Notes: generated by a model not told the origin, from the letters alone. DNA of 64,000 nt from Bacteroidota bacterium (GCA_013297775.1 JAAFIL010000001.1:125711-189710); one strand, 5' to 3'; numbered from the stretch's first letter, positions 17,901-26,690 are shown. A program made the numbers and translations.

Positions 17901-20900
17901 TCAATACCTCACGCTTTACAATCCAGCAAAAGCCGAATTACCCGAACAAACCCCTCAATGGCATTACCCACTTAAAACCATGGCACAACCTGGCGAACAA
18001 GCAGCTTTTGTTTTAGCAAGTTCGTATAAAGATGTGAATTACATTTATGAAGTGGAGTACCAAAGTGGCAACACTACCGAACGCGTGGCCGCAAGTTTAA
18101 TACCGCATCCTATCAACATTACCGAAAGCCAAAGGGGAGGTGTGGTCTATCACACCAGCTTTATGAAATACAACCGCGCCTACTCTGTATCTGGTTACGT
18201 GGCCGTACCTTACATTAACAAAGAATTAGATATTAAATTTGAAACCTTTCGCAATAAATTATTACCCGGACAAAAGGAAGAATGGCGCGTGAGTATTAAA
18301 AATAAAAAAGGCGAAAAAGTAGCCGCCGAATTAATGGTAGCCATGTACGATGCCTCGCTGGACGCGTTTCGATCTAATGATTGGTACTTAAACATTTATC
18401 AAAGCTATTACGCGCGCACGGTTTGGGCTAATAACTTAGAACGCACCGCCCAAAGCACCGAGTTTATGCGGTTTAATCCCGACTACGAAAGTGTAGATAG
18501 CTATTCCTACGATTACCTAAATTATTATGGACTTAATCTTTCGGGCAATGCTTATTACTTTGCAAGAGGAGGAATGAGTGATAAGAGCATGAGTCTTAGC
18601 ATGAATGCCGCCGCACCTATTGCCGCAGAACAAAGTGAAATGGATGAAGCCCCCAAAGAACCAAGAAAAAAAGAAGAAGGAAAACCTGGTAACAACAAAA
18701 CACGAACAACAACAGCGGGCTTTGATCGCGAAACAGACGAAAAGGAACAAAATCCGCTTGGCGAAAATAAAACGACTAATGAACCTAAAGCCGATGTGCC
18801 TTTGCGCTCTAACTTCAACGAAACGGCCTTTTTCTTCCCTTCTTTAGTTACAGATGAAAAAGGCGAATGCAGCATACAATTCACCATTCCTGAAAGCCTA
18901 ACCAAATGGAAATTTTTAAGTTTGGCACATACCAAAGATTTAAACATTGGTACCATGCAAAATACCTGCATCGCCCAAAAAGAATTAATGGTGCAACCCA
19001 ATATGCCTCGTTTTTTACGTGAGGGCGATGAAATACTATTGACTACTAAAATTGTAAATCTTAATCCCAAAGCGTTAAGCGGAACAGTCACCTTACGGTT
19101 ATTAGATGCGCTGAGCAATAAAGACATTACTAACGAAAGTATAATTAACGGAGGTAACACGCGTCCATTCAGCACTCCTGCCAAACAAAGTACCGCCGCC
19201 GATTGGATGGTAAAAGTCCCCAACCAATACCAAGCTATTTTATACAAAGTAACGGCGCAGGCCGATAACTTTAGCGATGGCGAAGAAGCCGCTTTACCTG
19301 TGCTAACCAATCGCATGTTAGTAACTGAAAGTATGCCATTACCCATTCGCAGCAAACAAACTAAAGAGTTTAATTTTACAAAATTCATTCAACAAAATAA
19401 TAACTCTAGTACTTTAAAAAATCATGCTTATACGCTAGAGTTTACCGCCAACCCCGCTTGGTATGCCGTGCAAAGCTTGCCCTATTTAATGGAATACCCT
19501 TACCAATGTAACGAACAAACCTTTTCACGTTACTATGCCAACGCTTTAGCTTCGCACATTGCCAACTCTACTCCAAAAATTAAAGCCGTTTTTGAAACGT
19601 GGAAAAACCAAAGCCCCGAAAGTTTTTTATCTAACCTCGAAAAAAATCAAGAACTAAAAGCGGCTTTGTTAGAAGAAACCCCGTGGGTAATGGATGCGGC
19701 TAACGAAAGCGAAAGCAAAAAGCGAGTAGCGTTGCTGTTCGACTTAAATCGCATGAGTGCTGAGTTAAACCGTGCCTTAAAAAAATTACAAAAAGCACAA
19801 ACAATAAATGGAGGCTGGCCTTGGTTCGAGGGCATGGGCGAAGATTGGTACATCACTCAATACATTGCAACAGGTATGGCACATCTCAATAATTTAAACG
19901 TTGTAAAAGTACGCGAAAATGCAGAGGTGTGGGCCATGATTACCAAAGCCTCACAATTTTGTGATAACGAACTTCGCCAAAACTTTGAAGAAATTAAACG
20001 CTTAGATAAAGATTATTTAAAAAATAATCACCTTAGCGGCATTGTCATTCAATACTTATACATGCGTAGTTATTTTAAAGATATTCCTCGCAATAAACGA
20101 AACGATGCCGCCTTCGACTACTTCTTAAAACAATCGAAAACGTATTGGCTATCCCAATCGCGTTACATGCAAGGCATGATAGCTTTGGCTTTGCACCGCA
20201 ACGACGATAAAACCACCGCTTTAGTAATTATGAAATCTTTAAAACAAAACGCACTCAATAACGAGGAAATGGGAATGTATTGGAAAGAAAATTATGGTGG
20301 CTATTATTGGTACCAAGCTCCTATTGAAATGCAAGCCTTAATGATTGAAGCATTCGACGAAGTTAGTAACGATACCAAAAGTGTAGAGGACTTAAAAACC
20401 TGGTTACTAAAAAGTAAACAAACACAAAACTGGAAAACCACACGAGCTACTTCAGAAGCCATTTACGCCCTGTTATTAAGAGGTAGCAATTGGCTAAGTA
20501 CCGAATCGAATGTAAGCATCCAAGTTGGTAATATAACGGTTGACCCAAAAACCGATATAGATTTAAAAACCGAAGCTGGAACTGGCTACTTTAAAAAAAC
20601 GTGGCATGGTTCCGATATTAAGCCTAGTATGGGCAAAATTAAAGTCAGTAAAAAAGATGAAGGCGTAAGCTGGGGAGCTGTGTATTGGCAATACTTTGAA
20701 CAACTCGATAAAATTACACCACACGAAACGCCCTTAAAAATAAATAAGAAATTATTCCTTCAAAAAAATACAAGCAGTGGTCCTGTAATTGAACCCATTA
20801 CCGAAAGCACGCCCTTAAAACCTGGCGATAAATTAAAAGTGCGCATCGAGTTGCGCGTGGATAGAAACATGGAATACGTTCACATGAAAGACATGCGTGC

Positions 20901-21153
20901 TGCGGGATTTGAACCCACCAATGTATTTAGTGGTTACCGTTGGCAAGATGGATTAGGGTATTATGAAACCACCAAAGATGCCAGCACCAATTTCTTTTTT
21001 AGTTATTTAAATAAAGGCACTTATGTATTTGAGTATCCTTTAATTGTTAACCATGCAGGTAATTTTAGCAATGGCATTACAACTGCACAATGTATGTATG
21101 CCCCCGAATTTACCAGCCACAGCGAAGGCATACGCGTTAAAGTAAATAAGTAA
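14977..21153 (+). CDS. alpha-2-macroglobulin family protein with thioester motif
   Basis: 2058 residues. N-terminal signal or membrane anchor (ILATIVAVVVLTITSISAY), a helical region to about residue 400, then macroglobulin (MG) beta-domains; FFTDRAIYRPGQTIYFKSIL is the hallmark MG2 line near residue 625. A charged linker (about 1215-1285, Glu/Lys/Asn-rich) separates the first half from the A2M core (FFFPSLVTDEKGECSIQFTI). The thioester motif CNEQ begins at Cys1511, so covalent trapping of attacking proteases is possible. The C-terminal MG10-like domain follows. Bacterial homologues act as periplasmic protease traps; the common partner PbpC is not present here. The DUF3820 gene follows after 2 bases. 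Confidence 0.92.
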   Translation: MSIKKKPSILATIVAVVVLTITSISAYNFKSKKQSYMFTFPPNDTYTQLWKKVETAEDKGLTEDAQQLVEGIYKKAQTEKNPPQIVKSIIYRLKFLQFKEEYAIEKSTEELKKEIDKADFPVKPVLQSILADTYWQYYLNNTWKFYNRSQTVAFSATDVSTWDLKKIIYETVVNYKASLQNADSLKRTKVNLYDEILIKGSAEARSWRPTLYDLLAHRALSFFKDSQADVSKAADQFNVNADAYAKPYPEFLNLKINAPTDSLELKYYAALLYQDLLAFHSEAQRNDALLDLEMERYDFILSYSQNPIKDSLYLQGIKWLSEKMASLAYVSNVKFREAQWYFNKSSQYKALESEAYKSFRQTAVNLCNAIIKTYPKTNGERQAKNLLLTINAKALNIQSEQVNDHQAANRVLVNYTNVDKLYFKLVKTNRTEMRKLISRYYDEKVIPKLLELPTALEFEQTLPEDKDYNPHKVEIKIPATDFGYYFLLASTSPKFTAEKNITCYSSYLVSNIGFFDRNDPNGGREFFVMNRQTGQPLKEVQCQIYTEEYSYEKQEYITKKGKRFTTNTDGFIAIPPSDYRSNQSFFIEFINGNDNLWSDNTFYVYSQQDYNSTTTTSHFFTDRAIYRPGQTIYFKSILLQSQKNNKHKILPNYPTIVNLYDVNGQIVSKQPLTTNEYGTVSGSFTAPQGVLNGNMRLGDDYGSISISVEEYKRPKFEVYFDTLKGTYKLNDKVTMKGFAKAYAGNLLDGASVSYRVKRSVNYPYWYYWYRPYFSSTEVEITNGTLKTNDKGEYNIEFTALPDPTANNTDNPIYTYEIYADVTDINGETHSSNVSFRVGTQAITLTVNIPEIINVNELPKISFYANNLNGVEENTTGTSKLYKLNQPQHIFRKRLWEQPDKHLYTREEYHKLFPHDLYDDETNRYKWERSKVVLERSFNTKTDKEVVLNELKSLSPGIYLLESICKDKFGAEVKAIQYLTLYNPAKAELPEQTPQWHYPLKTMAQPGEQAAFVLASSYKDVNYIYEVEYQSGNTTERVAASLIPHPINITESQRGGVVYHTSFMKYNRAYSVSGYVAVPYINKELDIKFETFRNKLLPGQKEEWRVSIKNKKGEKVAAELMVAMYDASLDAFRSNDWYLNIYQSYYARTVWANNLERTAQSTEFMRFNPDYESVDSYSYDYLNYYGLNLSGNAYYFARGGMSDKSMSLSMNAAAPIAAEQSEMDEAPKEPRKKEEGKPGNNKTRTTTAGFDRETDEKEQNPLGENKTTNEPKADVPLRSNFNETAFFFPSLVTDEKGECSIQFTIPESLTKWKFLSLAHTKDLNIGTMQNTCIAQKELMVQPNMPRFLREGDEILLTTKIVNLNPKALSGTVTLRLLDALSNKDITNESIINGGNTRPFSTPAKQSTAADWMVKVPNQYQAILYKVTAQADNFSDGEEAALPVLTNRMLVTESMPLPIRSKQTKEFNFTKFIQQNNNSSTLKNHAYTLEFTANPAWYAVQSLPYLMEYPYQCNEQTFSRYYANALASHIANSTPKIKAVFETWKNQSPESFLSNLEKNQELKAALLEETPWVMDAANESESKKRVALLFDLNRMSAELNRALKKLQKAQTINGGWPWFEGMGEDWYITQYIATGMAHLNNLNVVKVRENAEVWAMITKASQFCDNELRQNFEEIKRLDKDYLKNNHLSGIVIQYLYMRSYFKDIPRNKRNDAAFDYFLKQSKTYWLSQSRYMQGMIALALHRNDDKTTALVIMKSLKQNALNNEEMGMYWKENYGGYYWYQAPIEMQALMIEAFDEVSNDTKSVEDLKTWLLKSKQTQNWKTTRATSEAIYALLLRGSNWLSTESNVSIQVGNITVDPKTDIDLKTEAGTGYFKKTWHGSDIKPSMGKIKVSKKDEGVSWGAVYWQYFEQLDKITPHETPLKINKKLFLQKNTSSGPVIEPITESTPLKPGDKLKVRIELRVDRNMEYVHMKDMRAAGFEPTNVFSGYRWQDGLGYYETTKDASTNFFFSYLNKGTYVFEYPLIVNHAGNFSNGITTAQCMYAPEFTSHSEGIRVKVNK

Positions 21154-21155
21154 AT

Positions 21156-21383
21156 ATGGAATGGCAACCCGAACTATTAAGAGATTTACTAAAGCAAAAA
21201 ATGCCCTTTGGTAAATACGAAAACTGGGTTTTATACCAATTACCCGTTTCGTATTTAGAGTGGTTTAATCGCAAGGGATTCCCGAAGGGTAAACTTGGTA
21301 TGCAGTTACAAACCCTTTACGAAATCAAGTTAAATGGTTTAGAATTTTTACTAATCGAATTAAAACGTAGAGAAGGTTTGTGA
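21156..21383 (+). CDS. DUF3820-family small protein
   Basis: 75 residues. MPFGKYENWVLYQLPVSYLE and WFNRKGFPKGKLGMQL give the full DUF3820 pattern (also called putative quorum-sensing-regulated virulence factor family). These proteins have a small helical fold; biochemical role not settled. It begins 2 bases after the macroglobulin stop, so it is translated from the same message. Confidence 0.85.
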   Translation: MEWQPELLRDLLKQKMPFGKYENWVLYQLPVSYLEWFNRKGFPKGKLGMQLQTLYEIKLNGLEFLLIELKRREGL

Positions 21384-21423
21384 ATCAAAAAGGTATAATT
21401 CCATCTAACTCATTTTTTAAATG

Positions 21424-21484
21424 TTGATTTTAAGTATTTTACACAGTTAAACGTTTTATTCTAGATCATCCGATTTCTTGAAAT
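21424..21484 (+). repeat. 61-bp direct repeat, copy 1
   Basis: Equal in length to 21801-21861, with about 48 of 61 positions the same by eye. Shared blocks include TATTTTACA, TTTTATTCTA and TCCGATTTCTT. The two copies bracket interspersed repeat copy A (21506-21767). Confidence 0.6.
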
Positions 21485-21505
21485 GACGGTTTATTAAAAA
21501 TTTTT

Positions 21506-21767
21506 GGGCGTGTCCCCTATCAAGTTTTACTTAGCTTAGTGTGATAATTACACTATCAGTTTCAAGGTAACGCAGGTTCTACTTTGGGGTCGGGTCATCC
21601 GCTTTAGCCCCTTGGGCGTTTTGCTATTTTGCTTCTGCCTCGCCGAGCCTGCCCAAGTCGCTGCGGGGTCTTCGTGCCTCAGCCTCCTCGCTCGTGCAAA
21701 ATTAGCAAACGCTCTTCGGGGGCTGCCGCTTGTTTTATATTGAGCGAAGTCGAAATACCCCTCACGC
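21506..21767 (+). repeat. GGGCGTG...CACGC interspersed repeat, copy A
   Basis: Begins GGGCGTGTCCCCTATCAAG and ends CCCTCACGC. Shares with copy C (40264-40510) the block GGTCGGG(C/T)(T/C)ATC(C/G)GCTTTAGCC and a near-identical 48-base stretch containing GTCGCTGCGGGGTCTTCGTG and CCTCAGCCTCCTCGCT. Shares with copy B (33163-33305) TTGAGCGAAGTCGAAATA just before the end. G+C-rich compared with the flanks, no ORF of note. The ends GCGTG and CACGC are inverted with respect to each other. Confidence 0.75.
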
Positions 21768-21800
21768 AGTATGGTTCTCCATAAATTTATGTTGCATAAT

Positions 21801-21861
21801 GTGGTTTTAAATATTTTACAGAGTTAGCTATTTTATTCTAAAGTGTCCGATTTCTTAAAAT
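21801..21861 (+). repeat. 61-bp direct repeat, copy 2
   Basis: Pairs with 21424-21484. Its end, CGATTTCTTAAAAT, followed by CTCGGTTAAA, is the uninterrupted version of the site occupied by the MITE-like element at 1394-1604. Confidence 0.6.
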
Positions 21862-21970
21862 CTCGGTTAAAGCCTACGATGAAGACACATGGAATATTCT
21901 TTTGGAAATGTAATGCTGAAAAAAATTCACTTGCTTTTGAGAGTATGTAAAAGGTAACTTATTTCTTATC

Positions 21971-21998
21971 ACTCTTTGTTTAAAGAAAAGAGTTTTTA
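21971..21998 (+). terminator. possible weak terminator
   Basis: ACTCTT and AAGAGT form a short stem followed by TTTTT on the plus strand. It lies about 590 bases beyond the DUF3820 stop codon, so it may end a long 3' untranslated RNA or belong to an unseen transcript. Confidence 0.3.
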
Positions 21999-22065
21999 AA
22001 TAAGTTTAAAATCTACTTCTAAAAGTTTGATTTCTAAAATTTACAATAAGTTATATAAAAATAAA

Positions 22066-22112
22066 CACGCCCTTGAAATTTGGTAGAATGTACCAAATTT
22101 CAAGAAAGCGTG
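22066..22112 (-). terminator. terminator of the PTPS-folE operon
   Basis: A long hairpin: CACGC/GCGTG at the base, then CTTGAAATTTGGTA pairing with TACCAAATTTCAAG across GAATG. On the minus strand it comes 28 bases after the folE stop and is followed by TTTATTTTT. Confidence 0.8.
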
Positions 22113-22139
22113 ATTGTGAATTAAATTGTAGGATACAAC

Positions 22140-22859
22140 TTAATAATTTGTTTTCAATTCTAAGTACTTTAAAAACTCTTGACGGGTGGCTTCTTGTTCA
22201 AATTTACCACCATAAAAACTGGTTACCGTTGCTGAGTTAATATCTTGCACCCCACGCGAACTCACACACAAATGTTTCGCATCTATAATCACCGCAACAT
22301 CTTCGGTTTTTAAAATCGCTTGTAACTCTTTCGCAATTTGCATGGTTAAACGCTCTTGCACCTGTGGGCGTTTTGCAAAATATTGTACCACTCGGTTTAA
22401 CTTACTTAAACCAATAACGCTGCCATTAGAAATATAAGCAACGTGAGCTTTCCCAAAGATTGGTACAAAGTGATGCTCGCAATTACTAAAAAAGGTAATG
22501 TCTTTTTCAACCAACATTTGATTGTATTGGTATTTATTATCGAACAAAGCTATTTTAGGCTTATTAGCTGGATTTAATCCACTAAAAATTTCTTTTACAT
22601 ACATCTTAGCCACCCGTTGGGGCGTGCCTTTCAGGCTGTCATCGGTCAAATCTAAACCCAAAGTTTCCATAATTTGGGTGAAATGATTGGCAATCGTTTT
22701 AATTTTTTCTTCGTCGCTCATGGCAAAGGCATTCGCTTTCATTGGGGTTTCAATACCAGTACTCAAATGCTCGTCGCCAATTTCTTCTGCGCTCAATTCA
22801 CTGAGTGTGATTTTATTATCACTCAACAGGGAATTCAACAAAATTTCTTTCGGTTTCAT
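22140..22859 (-). CDS. folE: GTP cyclohydrolase I
   Basis: Converts GTP to 7,8-dihydroneopterin triphosphate, the first step of folate and biopterin synthesis. 239 residues. The core starts near residue 55; zinc and active-site motifs are SNCEHHFVPIFGKAHVAYI and HLCVSSRGVQD, with LNRVVQYFAKRPQVQERLT between them. Residues 1-50 are an acidic extension without known role. Its start overlaps the end of the upstream PTPS gene by 41 bases, so the two are co-translated. The product is the substrate of that PTPS and, after dephosphorylation, of FolB. Confidence 0.95.
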   Translation of the reverse strand: MKPKEILLNSLLSDNKITLSELSAEEIGDEHLSTGIETPMKANAFAMSDEEKIKTIANHFTQIMETLGLDLTDDSLKGTPQRVAKMYVKEIFSGLNPANKPKIALFDNKYQYNQMLVEKDITFFSNCEHHFVPIFGKAHVAYISNGSVIGLSKLNRVVQYFAKRPQVQERLTMQIAKELQAILKTEDVAVIIDAKHLCVSSRGVQDINSATVTSFYGGKFEQEATRQEFLKYLELKTNY

Positions 22860-23238
22860 ATAGCGTTAATTTAAGTTCATATCGGTTATCTAACTGTTTT
22901 CGTAAAATATCGTAGATAACCATTACAATATTTTCGGCGGTTGGGTTCAAATTTTTAAAATGCGCAACATCTAAATTTAAGTTCTTGTGATCCAATTCTT
23001 CTAAAACATAAGTCTTAATAATATCACTCAAAATCTTTGTATCTATAACATAGCCCGTTTGCTCATCTAACACACCCGTTACCCGAACAATCAACTCATA
23101 ATTGTGCCCATGGTAATTAGGATTGTTACACTTCCCAAACAATTGTTTATTAGTTGCATCATCTAATGATGGATTGTGCAACCGATGTGCCGCATTAAAA
23201 TGCTCTTTACGGAAAACCGCTATTTTCTTTTGATTCAT
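22819..23238 (-). CDS. 6-pyruvoyl-tetrahydropterin synthase / QueD family
   Basis: 139 residues. Zinc ligands His18 (HFNAAH), His43 and His45 (NYHGHNYE) and catalytic Cys37 (GKCNNPNYHGH) are all present. The spacing CNNPNxHGHNY and the line LDHKNLNLDVAHF resemble animal PTPS more than E. coli QueD (short CxxxHGH form). The overlap with folE supplies dihydroneopterin triphosphate directly. It could make 6-pyruvoyl-tetrahydropterin (towards biopterin-type cofactors) or 6-carboxy-tetrahydropterin (towards queuosine); sequence favours the first but does not decide. No other queuosine gene is in the window. Confidence 0.88.
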   Translation of the reverse strand: MNQKKIAVFRKEHFNAAHRLHNPSLDDATNKQLFGKCNNPNYHGHNYELIVRVTGVLDEQTGYVIDTKILSDIIKTYVLEELDHKNLNLDVAHFKNLNPTAENIVMVIYDILRKQLDNRYELKLTLYETERNFVEFPVE

Positions 23239-23484
23239 AGTTACGAGTGATACAGATTAAAACGCTTTACTTTCGCCGAAATGGAAGTTTGCCATTCAAA
23301 CAAAACGATAAAAAAGAACTATCTTAACATTTCAAAATTTGTACTAATCTAGTAAACAAAACAACACCAATAAAGTTTAGTTTTTGTTTTAACCAATTTT
23401 GACTTTAGTTTTTAATACACCTTAGTAAGCGCATTTACCAACTAAGATAAGACATTTCTATGATAAAAGACCCAATTTAAGGCG

Positions 23485-23492
23485 TAACTTTG
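23485..23492 (+). promoter_or_regulatory. -7 box immediately before hemE
   Basis: TAACTTTG ends only 6 bases before the hemE ATG at 23499, so the transcript would start at or next to the start codon. I do not see a clear TTG box about 20 bases upstream. Confidence 0.45.
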
Positions 23493-23498
23493 CAAGCT

Positions 23499-24524
23499 AT
23501 GCTTAAAAACGATTTATTAATGAGAGCTGCTAAAGGCGAGTTTGTAGAACGTGTACCCGTTTGGTTAATGCGTCAAGCAGGTCGTGTGTTACCCGAATAC
23601 CGCGCCACACGCGCCAAAGCAGCTAATTTTATTGAGTTTGTCAAAAATCCAGAACTAGCCGCAGAAGTTACCATTCAACCGGTACATATTTTGGGCGTAG
23701 ATGCCGCTATTATTTTTAGCGATATTTTAGTGATACCCGAAGCCATGGGCTTACCGTATCAAATGATTGAGTCGAAAGGCCCTTGGTTCGAGAAAACCAT
23801 TAAAAATGCCGCCGATATTGAAGCCTTGCACATTGCCGAAGCCGACGATTTAGGATACGTTATGCAAGCCTTGCAATTAACTAAAAAACAATTAAATAAC
23901 GAGGTGCCGCTCATTGGCTTTTGCGGCGCACCCTGGACCATTTTAGCCTACATGATTGAAGGTAGCGGTAGCAAAACGTTTAGTAAAGCCAAACAATTTT
24001 TATACACCCAACCACAATTAGCACATCGCTTGCTCGAAAAAATAACAGCCTCTTCTATTAACTATTTAAAAGGACAAGTTGCCGCTGGAGCCGACCTCAT
24101 TCAACTGTTCGACAGTTGGGCTGGTGTATTAAGCGAAACGCATTTTTATGAGTTTTCGTTACAGTACATGCAGCAAATTTGCGATGCCATTTCGCCTTTA
24201 GTACCCGTAACTATTTTTGCTAAAGATGCGCACTACGCCATTGAACGCATAGCGCAAACCTCGTGTAGCAGCATTGGTTTAGATTGGACGATTAATCCGC
24301 ATCACGCGCGTACACAGGCCAATGGCAAAACCCTGCAAGGTAATGCCGACCCTTGCTTACTCTATGCCAACGAAACAACCATCGTTAAAGAAACACACGC
24401 CATGTTGAAAGACTTTGGCAAACAAAACTACATTTGTAATTTAGGGCATGGTCTTTATCCCGATTTGCCTAAAGAACACGTAAAACTATTTGTAGATACT
24501 GTAAAAGCATTCACACAGTATTAA
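23499..24524 (+). CDS. hemE: uroporphyrinogen decarboxylase
   Basis: Decarboxylates the four acetate groups of uroporphyrinogen III to give coproporphyrinogen III. 341 residues from ATG 23499; the in-frame TTG at 23490 lies inside the -7 box and is rejected. [16 protein letters not shown] is the family signature at the substrate site, followed by [11 protein letters not shown] and, later, [16 protein letters not shown]. Complete, normal length. hemD, which makes its substrate, is 12 kb to the left. The promoter geometry suggests a leaderless or nearly leaderless message. Confidence 0.95.
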   Translation: MLKNDLLMRAAKGEFVERVPVWLMRQAGRVLPEYRATRAKAANFIEFVKNPELAAEVTIQPVHILGVDAAIIFSDILVIPEAMGLPYQMIESKGPWFEKTIKNAADIEALHIAEADDLGYVMQALQLTKKQLNNEVPLIGFCGAPWTILAYMIEGSGSKTFSKAKQFLYTQPQLAHRLLEKITASSINYLKGQVAAGADLIQLFDSWAGVLSETHFYEFSLQYMQQICDAISPLVPVTIFAKDAHYAIERIAQTSCSSIGLDWTINPHHARTQANGKTLQGNADPCLLYANETTIVKETHAMLKDFGKQNYICNLGHGLYPDLPKEHVKLFVDTVKAFTQY

Positions 24525-24569
24525 TACGAAACATTGCACTCTTCCTTCACGCCAAAAAACAAATACTGT

Positions 24570-24599
24570 TTTGTTTTTAATAAATTATTGCTAAGTTTA
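24570..24599 (+). promoter_or_regulatory. promoter of the S41 peptidase gene
   Basis: TTTG (24570-24573), 18-base spacer, TAAGTTTA (24592-24599), one base off the TAnnTTTG consensus. Start of transcription near 24606, about 15 bases before the ATG. Confidence 0.55.
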
Positions 24600-24620
24600 A
24601 AACCATATTAACTTGCGTTT

Positions 24621-26033
24621 ATGCGGCACTTTATTTTTTGCTTTGGTTTAATCATGTATTCCACCTTCTACTTAGTACAGCAAAAAAGTAAAGCCGATTT
24701 ATTGCAAGACATTCGATTCTTAAACCAAGCATTAATCCCTTCACATCCCACACAACTAAAATACCCAACTGCGCAACTCAACCAAACACTTTTAGAAACA
24801 ATAGAAAAAAACACCAACGATTCGATAGACGCATCGTATTACGAATTATGCTTACGAAATGCCGTAGCGGCTGTTCGTTGCGCTCACACCTATATTACCA
24901 AACCACCCTTCTCAAAAAAGAAACAAAAAACGTTCACTTTTCCATTTCAACTATTTGCTAGTAACGACTCCTTGTATGTAGCCGACGAAGCAATAGATAC
25001 AAGCAAAACCCTAGTTCGTAATGGCTCGTGTATCGAATCCATTAACGGCATGGATGCTGCTAACATCGTTCGAGCGTTAGTAAAATATCAACCTGCCGAT
25101 GGCACAGCCCTTAGCTTTGGTTACCGCTTAATTAATCTCAACAGTCGTGCTTTAATAGGTCGCTTTTACGGGCAAAGCGACAGTTCTTTTCGAGTACAAT
25201 TTAAAAGCGGAAGCAATGTACTAACAGAAGTATGGAATAACACCCTACGCCTTAAATCAAAAGTTAATGCTACTCCTAAACCAAAAGCCGATGCAACGGT
25301 TTTAAAAGGGTCGCAAGCCTATTTTAAATTAATAAACGAAACTACTGGGTATTTAAAAATTGAACATTTTAGCAACCGTTACTACAAATCCTTTTATAAA
25401 AAAGTAATGCGAACGTTACAAGAAAAAAATTGTAAGCATTTAATAATAGATGTAAAAGATAATTTAGGAGGCAATCGTTATAATGCAGCGTGTTTGTTAG
25501 CCTACCTCATTAAAGAACCTGCACATTACAACATCATTCGCCCCAATTCAAAAATTATAAAATACCTCAACTTCAGTAATGCCTGTAAATTTATGTTGAG
25601 TTATTTATATTACGATTTAGGGCATTTCTATCAACGTCGAAAAAACGAAAACAGAAAGGTCCTGTTTAAAAATACAATACGTCCGCATCGCCAAACGTTT
25701 AATGGTAATGTAGTTGTTTTAGTAAATGGCTACTCCAGTTCTTCATCGGTCATTTTAGCCAATAACTTAAAATACCACGGCCATTCCGCAACCTTCGTTG
25801 GCGAGCAGCCCATGGGTGGCGAAAGCGGCATCAACGGCGGCTCATACCCCCAACTGAAATTACCAAAATCAGGCGCACGTTTACAAACTTCTACTTACGC
25901 TTTTGAGTTTGATAATGCCGCTAATAATCCAAGTGGATTAGTACCAAATATTACTATCAAAAAAAATTACCAAAATTTTTGGGACGAAACTTTAGAATTA
26001 AATGCGGCCTTAAACTTTTTAAAAACTAAATAA
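24621..26033 (+). CDS. S41-family (tail-specific type) serine peptidase
   Basis: 470 residues. N-terminal hydrophobic segment (FIFCFGLIMYSTFYLV) acts as signal or anchor. The C-terminal half is the S41 peptidase fold: KHLIIDVKDNLGGNRYNAA is the Asp-Asn-Gly-Gly loop, and VVLVNGYSSSSSVILAN (Ser run at about 371-376) carries the nucleophile. GEQPMGGESGINGG and the NPSGLVPNITI end are also typical. No clear PDZ domain. Likely periplasmic or outer-membrane-facing. The gene for a membrane protein starts directly after its stop (TAA then ATG). Confidence 0.85.
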   Translation: MRHFIFCFGLIMYSTFYLVQQKSKADLLQDIRFLNQALIPSHPTQLKYPTAQLNQTLLETIEKNTNDSIDASYYELCLRNAVAAVRCAHTYITKPPFSKKKQKTFTFPFQLFASNDSLYVADEAIDTSKTLVRNGSCIESINGMDAANIVRALVKYQPADGTALSFGYRLINLNSRALIGRFYGQSDSSFRVQFKSGSNVLTEVWNNTLRLKSKVNATPKPKADATVLKGSQAYFKLINETTGYLKIEHFSNRYYKSFYKKVMRTLQEKNCKHLIIDVKDNLGGNRYNAACLLAYLIKEPAHYNIIRPNSKIIKYLNFSNACKFMLSYLYYDLGHFYQRRKNENRKVLFKNTIRPHRQTFNGNVVVLVNGYSSSSSVILANNLKYHGHSATFVGEQPMGGESGINGGSYPQLKLPKSGARLQTSTYAFEFDNAANNPSGLVPNITIKKNYQNFWDETLELNAALNFLKTK

Positions 26034-26690
26034 ATGGAATTACTCTTTAAATTACTTTTAATTATTCATGTTACAGGTGGCATGATTGGTTTATTAATCG
26101 GTTCAATTATTATGTGTTTAAAAAAAGGCGATAAGCGACACCGCTTGCTCGGCAAAATTTTTGCGATTGCCATGTTAAGTGCAGCCATTCCATCATTAAT
26201 GCTGGCTTACCTTCATCCCAATTACTTTTTATTTATTATCGGGATATGGACCATTTACATGACGCTGACGGGATATAGAGCCTTGCGTTTCAAAAAAGAA
26301 CAAAAAGCTAATTACCAATGGTTCGATTTTTTAATTAGTGGCGGCATGTTTTGCTTTGCACTTATCTTTTTAGCATTAGGTATTTTTAATTTAATACGCC
26401 ATAATTCATTTGGAGTAGTATTTGTAGTATTTAGCGGCCTTGCTTTGTTAATGGTATATCAAGATAGCGTATTTTATAGAGGTAAAAGTAAATTCAAAAA
26501 CAATTGGTTAATTGTTCATTTACAACGTATGATAGGCACCTACATTTCTTCTGCCACAGCGTTTCTGGTAGTAAACAATACCTTCTTACCGGCGGTGTTG
26601 GCCTGGCTATTGCCAACCGTTATACTAGTTCCATTCATTGTAAAATGGTCTAAAAAATATGGAATAGTATTGCCGAAAGTACAACGGTGA
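26034..26690 (+). CDS. multi-pass membrane protein, DUF2306-like
   Basis: 218 residues with about seven membrane segments. The His in LLLIIHVTGGMIGLLIGS and the loop KKGDKRHRLLGKIFAIAML are typical of the DUF2306-like predicted membrane family. Function unknown. Its ATG follows the S41 peptidase stop with no gap, so the two are likely co-expressed. Confidence 0.75.
   Translation: MELLFKLLLIIHVTGGMIGLLIGSIIMCLKKGDKRHRLLGKIFAIAMLSAAIPSLMLAYLHPNYFLFIIGIWTIYMTLTGYRALRFKKEQKANYQWFDFLISGGMFCFALIFLALGIFNLIRHNSFGVVFVVFSGLALLMVYQDSVFYRGKSKFKNNWLIVHLQRMIGTYISSATAFLVVNNTFLPAVLAWLLPTVILVPFIVKWSKKYGIVLPKVQR

Noticed and set aside
18555-19388. 277-codon open frame on the minus strand
   Set aside because: Lies wholly inside the alpha-2-macroglobulin gene, in a frame antisense to its conserved A2M core; no family match and no start signals. 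A shadow of strong codon bias.
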